The translations under genes and the position numbers were made by a program. A model generated the notes under the pieces. The model saw only the letters and a program-made list of their open reading frames with translations, searched no databases and had not been told where the DNA came from. Positions 25,253 to 37,292 of a stretch of DNA of 57,772 bases are shown here, piece after piece. Every line of letters begins with the position of its first letter. The first letter of the stretch is position 1. Source of the stretch: Murinocardiopsis flavida (GTDB lineage: Bacteria; Actinomycetota; Actinomycetes; Streptosporangiales; Streptosporangiaceae); assembly GCF_003014485.1 (NCBI RefSeq), contig NZ_PYGA01000036.1, positions 1-57,772 of the forward strand, given 5' to 3'.

Positions 25253-26506
25253 TCACCCCCCGCGGCCGATGCGGACGCCGCCCCGCCACACGGCGGCGAT
25301 GTCGAGGGTGGCGTCGATGGACGCGGTGGGGTCGCCTTCGACCAGCAGCAGGTCGGCGCGGAGGCCCGGGGCGATCCGGCCGCGGTCGGCGAGCCCGAAC
25401 CGGTCGGCCGGTGCGCTCGTCGCCGCGGTGAGGGCCGCGACGGGGGTGAGCCCGGCGCGGACCATCAGGCCGAGTTCGAGGTGCAGGGTCGCGCCGTGCG
25501 CGGTGTCGGCATTGGACGCGTCGCTCCCGGCCAGGACGGTCACGCCCGCGTCGTGCAGGCGCCCGAGGGTCTCGGCGGGGACGTCGAGGTCGTGGACCGC
25601 CCCGGGCCCGAGGGGGATGGGGCCGAAGCCGAGCATCTGTCGGGCGAACCCGTCCAGGTGCGGCTCGACGCGGGGGTCGGCGAGCAGGTCGGCGCCGTGC
25701 GTCCGGCCGAACAGCCCGTCGAGTACGGCGAGTGTGGGGATGACCGCCGTGCCCTGGTCGGCCAGCAGGTCGGGGAACTCCGGGTCGCCGGGCCCGTCGA
25801 CGTAGAGGTGGCCGAGCACGTCGACCCCTGCGCGGACGGCGGTGGCGGCGTCGGCGGCGGTGAGCGCGTGCGCGATGGTGAGCATCCCGCGGGCGTGGGA
25901 GTGCTCGACCAGGGCGGCGACCGTCTCGTCGCGCAGGCGGGGGAGCGGGGTCCCGGTGGTCGAGCCGTCGTCGATGAGGATCTTGATGAAGTCGGCGCCT
26001 TCGGCGACGCGGGCGTCGACGAACGCCGCTGCCTGGCCGGGTTCGGTGAGGGTGGGGAACGGCGGCAGGTACCCCATGTCCACGAGGTACTTGCCGTAGC
26101 CGTCCGGGACGGTCGCCGCGGTGCCGGCGGTGCGGACGTCGGCCATGGCCGGTGTGCCGGCGGCCTGCCGCCGCAGCACGCCGATGGCGGCGGGGTCGGC
26201 CATCAGGTCGAGGACGGTGGTCGCGCCGAAGAGCACCGCCTGTTCCAGGCAGCCGGGGAACACATGGGCGTGCGCGTCGATCAGGCCGGGCAGCAGCGTG
26301 CGGCCGCGGCCGTCGACCACTTCGGCGCCGCCGGGCGCAGGCGCGGCACCGTCGCCGCCCGGTGCGGATGCGCGTGCGGGTGCGGTACCGCCGCTCACGG
26401 CGGTGATCAGCCCGTCGGTGACGGCGACGTCGGCGCGGGCCAGGACGGCGTCGCCGGTGAACACCCGGGCGCCGCGGATGAGGAGGTCGGGCGCTTTTAC
26501 ATACAT
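25253..26506 (-). CDS. Amidohydrolase family metal-dependent hydrolase
   Basis: From the ATG at 26506 the protein has 417 residues with the composite amidohydrolase/imidazolonepropionase-like architecture. A beta-sandwich at both ends flanks a TIM barrel whose metal site is visible as LPGLIDAHAHVFPG (HxH), FIKILIDDG (possible carboxylated Lys), TIAHALT and GHLYVDG (histidines) and AGSDASNADT (Asp). The substrate is unknown; relatives act on cyclic imides, dipeptides and nitrogen heterocycles. The ATG lies inside a perfect 20-bp palindrome shared with the divergent tetR, so the message is probably leaderless. A start at 26545 would lie within tetR. Confidence 0.85.
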   Translation of the reverse strand: MYVKAPDLLIRGARVFTGDAVLARADVAVTDGLITAVSGGTAPARASAPGGDGAAPAPGGAEVVDGRGRTLLPGLIDAHAHVFPGCLEQAVLFGATTVLDLMADPAAIGVLRRQAAGTPAMADVRTAGTAATVPDGYGKYLVDMGYLPPFPTLTEPGQAAAFVDARVAEGADFIKILIDDGSTTGTPLPRLRDETVAALVEHSHARGMLTIAHALTAADAATAVRAGVDVLGHLYVDGPGDPEFPDLLADQGTAVIPTLAVLDGLFGRTHGADLLADPRVEPHLDGFARQMLGFGPIPLGPGAVHDLDVPAETLGRLHDAGVTVLAGSDASNADTAHGATLHLELGLMVRAGLTPVAALTAATSAPADRFGLADRGRIAPGLRADLLLVEGDPTASIDATLDIAAVWRGGVRIGRGG

Positions 26507-26517
26507 GCATGTATGTA
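26498..26517. promoter_or_regulatory. 20-bp perfect palindrome, probable TetR operator
   Basis: TACATACATGCATGTATGTA reads the same on both strands, covers the amidohydrolase start codon and ends 16 bases before tetR. Perfect palindromes of this size between a tetR gene and a divergent target are the classic operator arrangement. Confidence 0.8.
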
Positions 26518-26532
26518 TAGCATGATGGCGGG

Positions 26533-27171
26533 ATGCGACGTTCACCTGAAGATGCCGCCCGCACCCGCTCGGCGCTGCTCCGCGCGGCCTTGGCGGTCTT
26601 CGCCGAGCGGGGGTACGCCGCGGCGACCCTGGCGGGGATCGCGGCGCGGGCCGGGCTCACCCGCGGTGCCGTCTACCACCACTTCACCGACAAGGCGGAG
26701 CTGTTCCTCGCGTCGATCGAGGAGAACTGGGGCGCGGCGGCGGGCCCGATCTGGGCGCACCTGGACGACACCGGCGCGGCCCCGCGGGAGCGCATCCGCG
26801 CGTTCATCGTCGCGTTCTGCACGGCGCTGGAGGAGGACGAGGTCATGAGCGCGGCCTTCGCCCTGTCGATGCAGGGCGTCGACGCGCCGGAGCTGGCGTC
26901 CGGGCTCGACGGCAAGCGGCGCGTCATGCAGGCGTGGGCCGACCAGCTCACGGTGCTGCTGGCGGAGGCGGCCGAAGAGGAGGGTGAGGAGGAGGGCGCC
27001 TGGCCCGGCGCGGTGCCGCCGGAGAGCGGTGCGATCGCGATCATCTCGGCGCTCAACGGGGCGGCGGCGACCTGGGTGGCCTGCCCGGACCTGTTCTCGC
27101 CGGCGCGCCAGGCGCGGCCGCTGGCCGATGCCGTGCTGGACGGCGCGCTGCCGCGGCGCCCGGCGGGCTGA
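26533..27171 (+). CDS. TetR/AcrR family transcriptional regulator
   Basis: 212 residues. The N-terminal HTH domain (about 8-55) includes ALLRAALAVFAERGYAAATLAGIAARAGLTRGAVYHHFTDKAELF, the standard TetR wording. The C-terminal ligand domain resembles the AcrR/TtgR group and has a Glu-rich loop near residue 145. It is divergent from the amidohydrolase across the palindrome and presumably represses both genes until a ligand, perhaps the hydrolase substrate, binds. Confidence 0.92.
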   Translation: MRRSPEDAARTRSALLRAALAVFAERGYAAATLAGIAARAGLTRGAVYHHFTDKAELFLASIEENWGAAAGPIWAHLDDTGAAPRERIRAFIVAFCTALEEDEVMSAAFALSMQGVDAPELASGLDGKRRVMQAWADQLTVLLAEAAEEEGEEEGAWPGAVPPESGAIAIISALNGAAATWVACPDLFSPARQARPLADAVLDGALPRRPAG

Positions 27172-27196
27172 CCCGGTCGGCCTCTCCGTCCGTCCC

Positions 27197-27216
27197 TTAT
27201 TCTAGTGCTAGAATAA
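27197..27216. promoter_or_regulatory. 20-bp inverted repeat over the padR promoter
   Basis: TTATTCTAG-TG-CTAGAATAA has perfect 9-bp arms and contains a TAGAAT -10 element. It ends four bases before the padR start. This leaves no room for a ribosome site, so padR is probably leaderless and self-repressed. Confidence 0.75.
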
Positions 27217-27220
27217 AATA

Positions 27221-27757
27221 ATGTCCGCAGTGCTCAGCGATGGCGAACTCACGCTCCTCGGGCTCCTCGCGGAGGAGCCTCGGCACGGGTACGCGCTGGA
27301 GCGCGTCATCCAGGAGCGGGGTGTCCGCGCGTGGACCTCCCTGGGCTTCTCCTCCATCTACTACCTGCTCGACCGGCTCAAGGGCCGCGGGCTCATCGAG
27401 GCGGAGTCCGCGAAGGCGACGCGGCGCTCGCGGACGGTGTACCGAGCGACCGGGGCCGGGACGGCGGCGATGGCGGAGGGGTCGCTGGCCGCGCTGGAGT
27501 CCGTCGGCCCCGTCCACGACCGCGTCCTGATCGGCCTGGCCAACAGCCCCGGCCTGCCGCCCGGCCAGGTGCGCGAGCGGCTGCTGGCACGGACCGCCGC
27601 CCTGCGCGAACGCCGCGCGGAGCTGGCGGCCCACCGGTCGGCGGGGCCGCTGCCGCCCGTCGCCGCGGCGCTGTACGACCACGCCGACGCCATGCTGCGC
27701 GCCGACCTGGACTGGACCGGGCGGCTGCTCGACACCTACCTCAAGGACGCCACGTGA
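27221..27757 (+). CDS. PadR family transcriptional regulator
   Basis: 178 residues. The winged-helix domain (about 8-85) has ELTLLGLLAEEPRHGYALERVIQERG and SSIYYLLDRLKGRGLIEAE, followed by the helical C-terminal dimerisation domain of the Vir_act_alpha_C type. PadR repressors sense phenolics or drugs, often by direct ligand binding at the dimer interface. It overlaps the next gene by four bases (GTGA), forming a two-gene operon with a GyrI-like ligand-binding protein. Confidence 0.92.
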   Translation: MSAVLSDGELTLLGLLAEEPRHGYALERVIQERGVRAWTSLGFSSIYYLLDRLKGRGLIEAESAKATRRSRTVYRATGAGTAAMAEGSLAALESVGPVHDRVLIGLANSPGLPPGQVRERLLARTAALRERRAELAAHRSAGPLPPVAAALYDHADAMLRADLDWTGRLLDTYLKDAT

Positions 27758-28446
27758 CCACGACGGACCGACACGACGCCCAGTACGACAGCAAGCACGA
27801 CAGCAAGCACGACGCCAAGCACCACAGCAAGTACGACATCAAGAAGGCGCACAAGCGCCTCTACGCGCCGGGTTCGGCGGACTTCACCCTCGCCGAGGTC
27901 CCCCCGATGGACTACATCGCCGTGGACGGCAGCGGCGACCCGAACACCGCGGCGGCCTACCCCGCTGCGGTGCAGGCGCTGTTCGGCACCGCCTACACGC
28001 TGAAGCGGACGAGCAAGGTGGACCTCGGGCGCGACTTCGTCGTCGCCCCGCTCGAAGGGCTGTGGCACGCCGACGACCCGTCGGTGTTCACCGAGCGGGT
28101 CAAGTCCGCCTGGTCGTGGACCATGCTGATCGCGCTGCCCGACTGGATCGGCGCGGACATGGTCGCCGCGGCGGCCGCCGCGGCGGCGGCGCAGCGCCCC
28201 GGCGCGTTCGACCTGGTCCGGCCGCTCACCCTCACCGAAGGGCTGAGCGCGCAGATCCTGCACATCGGCCCCTACGACGACGAGGGCCCGACACTCGACC
28301 GGCTGCACCGCGTCTTCATGCCGGAGCACGGCCTCGCCTTCAACGGCGTGCACCACGAGATCTATCTCAGCGACCCCCGCCGTGCCGACCCGGCCCGCCT
28401 CAAGACGGTCCTGCGGCAGCCGGTCCGGCGGGAGCACCCGGCCTGA
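27754..28446 (+). CDS. GyrI-like small-molecule-binding domain protein
   Basis: 230 residues from a GTG that overlaps the padR stop. The first 32 residues are a charged repeat of Tyr/His-Asp-Ser-Lys units (YDSKHDSKHDAKHHSKYD), followed by a GyrI-like/SOUL-type effector-binding fold (FTLAEVPPMDYIAVDGSGDPN, YTLKRTSK, PLEGLWHADD, LHIGPYDDEGPTLDRLHRVFMPEHG, HHEIYLSDPRRADP). Proteins of this type bind, and sometimes hydrolyse, hydrophobic toxic compounds. Coupling to PadR suggests a shared ligand, either detoxification or sensing. Confidence 0.85.
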   Translation: MTTTDRHDAQYDSKHDSKHDAKHHSKYDIKKAHKRLYAPGSADFTLAEVPPMDYIAVDGSGDPNTAAAYPAAVQALFGTAYTLKRTSKVDLGRDFVVAPLEGLWHADDPSVFTERVKSAWSWTMLIALPDWIGADMVAAAAAAAAAQRPGAFDLVRPLTLTEGLSAQILHIGPYDDEGPTLDRLHRVFMPEHGLAFNGVHHEIYLSDPRRADPARLKTVLRQPVRREHPA

Positions 28447-28491
28447 CCGGGCGCGCCGCCCGCCGTTTCCGGCAGCCCGTCCAACAGCCGG

Positions 28492-29727
28492 TCAGCTCCA
28501 GCCGTCCGGGAGGAGCCCGGCCGCGGTGAGGAGCGAGTACAGGAACGCGAGGCCGAAGACGACGACCAGGGTCGCCTGCACGACCGGGTGCGCGATCCGG
28601 CCGGCCTGCCAGGCGGGCTCCTGATCGCCGACCGCCCTGGCACGGCGCAGCATGAGCACCGGCACCACCGACATGATCGCCCCCGCGAAGCCGCCGGCGT
28701 AGCCGAGGGCCGAGACGAACCCCGCCAGCCCGAACGCCGCGATCAGGAACGGGGGCACGGCGATGAGCGCCAGCGCCGCGAACCGGTGCCGCGGGGAGCC
28801 CTCCCCGGGCCAGTCGAAGCGGTCGAAGACGTTCGTCATCAGCGTCAGGCCGATGGCCCAGAACGAGGTGAGCATGGCGAGCAGGGCGAAGATGTTCGCC
28901 AGGTAGTAGGCCACGGGGCCGAGGCCCTGGCCCCACCCGATCGTGATGACCTCCGTGACACCGTCGGGGCCCATCATCCCCAGGGCCGCGAACGGGATGA
29001 GGGCGAGGAGGAAGCCTGTCGCGCACATCCCGGTCACCACGGCTCCGGGCAGGGCGCGAGGGGAGTGGGCGGCGAGGCCCCGCGCCAGTTCGGGCACCGT
29101 GTACTGGGCGATGAACGCGAAGACCGCGAGGTTCATGATCGGCACGACGAAGTACGGGTTCACGTAGCCGACGTTTCCGGCGTCGATCCCCGGCCCGACG
29201 ATGGTCCACCCGCACAGCAGCAGGATGATCGCCAGCATGACGACGGTGATGGCCTGCTCGGACCGGCCCGTCGCCTTGAGGCCGAGCCAGACCACGACGA
29301 CGCCGGGGATGTAGAACAGCAGGCCGCCCACCGTCTCGTGGACGCCGAGGAGGTCGGCGAGGATGGCGCCGCTCCCGCTGGCGTAGGAGATGAGGGCGCC
29401 GAGCCCGTTGATCACCACCCCGGCGAAGATGAGCCACGACCCCGTCTCGCCGAGGTACTTGCGCGCGAGCCCCGCCAACTGGAGGGGCTTCGCCGTGCGG
29501 AGCGACACCTCGGCGACGTAGAGCATCGACACTGTGGTCAGTACCCCGGCGATGACGAGGGCGACGATGAGGGCGGGGAAGCCGCCGTTGCGCGCGCCGT
29601 AGGGCAGGCTCAGGATCCCGGCGCCGATGTTGGCGCCGAAGATGATCGCCACACCCTGCCAGAACGTGATCGCGTCGGACCGGCGCCCGGTGGGGCCGCC
29701 CGCTGACTCGTCCGTCGTCTCCGCCAT
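28492..29727 (-). CDS. Amino acid permease of the aromatic/hydroxy amino acid (HAAAP/AAAP) type
   Basis: From the ATG at 29727 the protein has 412 residues and about eleven membrane helices. The first helix carries GVAIIFGANIGAGILSLPYGARNGGFPAL, the glycine-rich substrate motif of Trp/Tyr permeases and the broader AAAP/APC fold. Later segments (YTVPELARGL, FWAIGLTLMTNVFDRF) fit the same superfamily. It should be a proton- or sodium-driven amino acid importer; the amino acid is unknown. A longer start at 29808 adds an Arg-rich stretch without support. It is convergent with the GyrI-like gene and stands alone. Confidence 0.82.
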   Translation of the reverse strand: MAETTDESAGGPTGRRSDAITFWQGVAIIFGANIGAGILSLPYGARNGGFPALIVALVIAGVLTTVSMLYVAEVSLRTAKPLQLAGLARKYLGETGSWLIFAGVVINGLGALISYASGSGAILADLLGVHETVGGLLFYIPGVVVVWLGLKATGRSEQAITVVMLAIILLLCGWTIVGPGIDAGNVGYVNPYFVVPIMNLAVFAFIAQYTVPELARGLAAHSPRALPGAVVTGMCATGFLLALIPFAALGMMGPDGVTEVITIGWGQGLGPVAYYLANIFALLAMLTSFWAIGLTLMTNVFDRFDWPGEGSPRHRFAALALIAVPPFLIAAFGLAGFVSALGYAGGFAGAIMSVVPVLMLRRARAVGDQEPAWQAGRIAHPVVQATLVVVFGLAFLYSLLTAAGLLPDGWS

Positions 29728-30125
29728 GGACGTCCGTCTCGCTCTCGCTCGTGATGGAAGGTGCGGGGCCGGCCGCCCCGGACCTCTGCCGGCATCCGTC
29801 CATTTCACCGCGCCGCTCCGCGGCCCGGGTCTCCGCGGGGGGCACAGAGGCGTTACGACCAGGTCACCGGGCTGCGGGCGCCGCCTTGTCCGGCGACGCC
29901 GTAGTGTTCGGAGGTGTCCTGTGCGAGACCTTGTGCGAATCGGCGGTCGGCCGGGGGGCCGCGGGCGGCTTTTTGTAGGGTTCCCACAACGCAGCGGCCC
30001 GGGAATGCGCGATTCGGGACATTGGTGTACCCGCCGGTAATCGAGCAGGGTAGAAGGCAGGTGCAGGCGACGCTCCGGTCCCCGGACGTCGCCTTCTGTG
30101 CGTGGGTACTTGGGAGGCTCAACCG
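29728..30125. other. Non-coding interval of 398 bp with a leader hairpin
   Basis: This divergent interval lies between the permease and the carboxylase. No gene is seen; long antisense frames crossing it are composition artefacts. It must contain both promoters. Near the carboxylase, a strong hairpin lies at 30065-30094 and a GGGAGG ribosome site at 30112-30117. Confidence 0.65.
30065..30094 (+). promoter_or_regulatory. Leader hairpin upstream of the carboxylase gene
   Basis: AGGCGACG and CGTCGCCT pair perfectly, with an inner CCGG/CCGG extension. An upstream AGAAGGC (30052-30058) could instead pair with GCCTTCT (30091-30097), giving a mutually exclusive fold. Whether this controls expression is unknown. 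Confidence 0.4.
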
Positions 30126-35636
<5,511 letters not shown>

Positions 35637-35780
35637 CGCCCCGCGCGGGTGGCCGCGGGTGTCCGCAGGCGGACACGGCGGCCTGACCTGGCGGGTCGGG
35701 CCGGGCGCGCTGCCGCGGGCGGTGCCTGATGAGGAGTCCGCGAGCCGGGACGGCTGTGCGGAGTGCGAAGGAGACCGTGA

Positions 35781-35817
35781 AACTTACGGTTTCGTAGGTT
35801 ACGATGGCGTAGGTAAC
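35781..35817. promoter_or_regulatory. Repeated operator-like elements upstream of the desaturase
   Basis: AACTTACG-N4-CGTAGGTT is an inverted repeat with one mismatch at 35781-35800. CGTAGGT occurs again at 35808, 15 bases after the first copy, as CGTAGGTAACG. The paired sites lie 30-65 bases before the desaturase start. TetR-type lipid regulators often control desaturases through similar repeats. Confidence 0.55.
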
Positions 35818-35845
35818 GGCCGGGCGATTTCCCCTGAGGTGGAAG

Positions 35846-36823
35846 ATGGCGTTGACGGAGTCCGCGGGGCACGCGGAGAACGAGGAGCGGCCGCGTCCGG
35901 GGGGTGGCCTGGAGAACGATCTCGACCCCGAGCTCCGGAGTTTCACCGAGCGGGCCACGATCTTCGGGTACGTGCTCATCCCGCTGGTCGCGCTGGCGGT
36001 CGCGGTGCCGTTCGCGTGGGGGTGGGCGCTGACCTGGGTCGACATCGCGATCGGCCTGGTGTTCTACCTGATCGGCGGCTTGGGCATCACAGTGGGGTTC
36101 CACCGGTACTTCACGCACGGCTCGTTCAAGGCCAAGCGCCCGCTGCGCATCGCGCTGGCGGTGGCGGGGACGCTGGCGTTCGAGGGCAGCGTCATCAAGT
36201 GGGTGGCCGACCACCGGCGCCACCACAAGTACGCCGACGCCGAGGGCGACCCCCATTCGCCGTGGCGCTTCGGCGACGACTGGCGCTCGGTCGCCAAGGG
36301 CTTGTATTACGCCCACATGGGCTGGCTGTACCTGGACAAGCGCAAGACCTCGCTGCGCCGATTCACGCCGGACCTGCTGAAGGACCGCGACATCGTGGCG
36401 GTCGACCGGTGGGCGGGGCCGATCTTCCTGGTGTCGATGTTCGCGCCGGCGCTGATCGGGGGATTGGTGACGTGGTCGTGGTGGGGCGCGCTCACGGCGT
36501 TCTTCTGGGCGGGGCTGGTGCGGCTGGCGTTCCAGCAGCACGTGACCTGGTCGGTGAATTCGATCTGCCACACCATCGGCGAGGAGAACTTCGAGGTGCG
36601 GGACCGGTCGCGGAATGTGTGGTGGCTCGCCATCCCGTCGTTCGGTGAGTCGTGGCACAACCTGCATCACGCCGACCCCACCTGCGCGCGCCACGGTGTG
36701 CTGAAGGGCCAGATCGACATCTCCGCCCGCGTCATCTGGGCCTTCGAGAAGCTGGGCTGGGCGTATCAGGTCCGCTGGCCCAAGGCCGAGCGGTTGAACG
36801 CGAAGCTGGTGCGCGCCGAGTAG
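35846..36823 (+). CDS. Acyl-CoA desaturase (delta-9 type fatty acid desaturase)
   Basis: 325 residues with the three histidine boxes that bind the di-iron centre: HRYFTH near residue 87, HRRHH near 124 and HNLHH near 272. Four membrane helices lie in the usual pairs, and the context GGLGITVGFHRYFTHGSFKAK matches stearoyl-CoA-type desaturases. It introduces a cis double bond in membrane acyl chains, using oxygen and reductant. It lies 209 bases downstream of the carboxylase with its own operator-like repeats, so it is probably separately regulated. Confidence 0.92.
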   Translation: MALTESAGHAENEERPRPGGGLENDLDPELRSFTERATIFGYVLIPLVALAVAVPFAWGWALTWVDIAIGLVFYLIGGLGITVGFHRYFTHGSFKAKRPLRIALAVAGTLAFEGSVIKWVADHRRHHKYADAEGDPHSPWRFGDDWRSVAKGLYYAHMGWLYLDKRKTSLRRFTPDLLKDRDIVAVDRWAGPIFLVSMFAPALIGGLVTWSWWGALTAFFWAGLVRLAFQQHVTWSVNSICHTIGEENFEVRDRSRNVWWLAIPSFGESWHNLHHADPTCARHGVLKGQIDISARVIWAFEKLGWAYQVRWPKAERLNAKLVRAE

Positions 36824-36850
36824 CCGCGTCCCGGAGTTTTCACAGTGGGG

Positions 36851-36885
36851 AGTCCCGCTCGCGTCGCGCGAGCGGGACTTTCGCA
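36851..36885 (+). terminator. Terminator after the desaturase gene
   Basis: AGTCCCGCTCGCG at 36851-36863 pairs perfectly with 36867-36879 around a TCG loop and is followed by TTTCGC. It starts 28 bases after the desaturase stop. It is the clearest terminator in the window. Confidence 0.8.
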
Positions 36886-37121
36886 TGCCCGGACCATTGC
36901 ACAATGAATCCGGTTCTTAAGATTCACCGAGTGGATCAGACCGAAACCCGTACCCTGGCGGTTCGCCGAATACATTTCCCTGGAAACCGCGAAACATCGC
37001 CCGAATGTCCGAACGCGGACAGGTGGATTCCGATCGTCCTCCGGTAAGGTCGATTTGGCCTTGTTCTATGCGACGTTTCGGTATTGGCGCGTGAGAATAC
37101 CCTGTTGAGCCGCTGATTCGG

Positions 37122-37144
37122 CGTTTCCGCCGAGGTCGGAAACG
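37122..37144. promoter_or_regulatory. Inverted repeat in the PKS promoter region
   Basis: CGTTTCCG-N7-CGGAAACG has perfect 8-bp arms, about 150 bases before the PKS start codon. It has the size and symmetry of a dimeric regulator site. No regulator gene lies next to it in the window. Confidence 0.5.
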
Positions 37145-37292
37145 TAATCGCAGAGAGGCCCCGGAACAAAGGGCGCCCGCCCCTGCCCGGCGGGCCCGTT
37201 CGTGATTGCGCGATCGAGAATATGCGGGGCGACCGCCGGCGATTCGCGACGAATTTACTGCACATTAATTGTGGAGGCGGTGGCACGCGGCC

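Larger units (their letters stand above)
36824..37292. other. Non-coding interval of 469 bp before the PKS
   Basis: This interval is noticeably more AT-rich than its neighbours. It holds the desaturase terminator, then the region that should contain the PKS promoter, with inverted repeats at 37080-37101 (GGTATT-N10-AATACC) and 37122-37144. I find no gene; short frames have no recognisable product. Confidence 0.7.
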
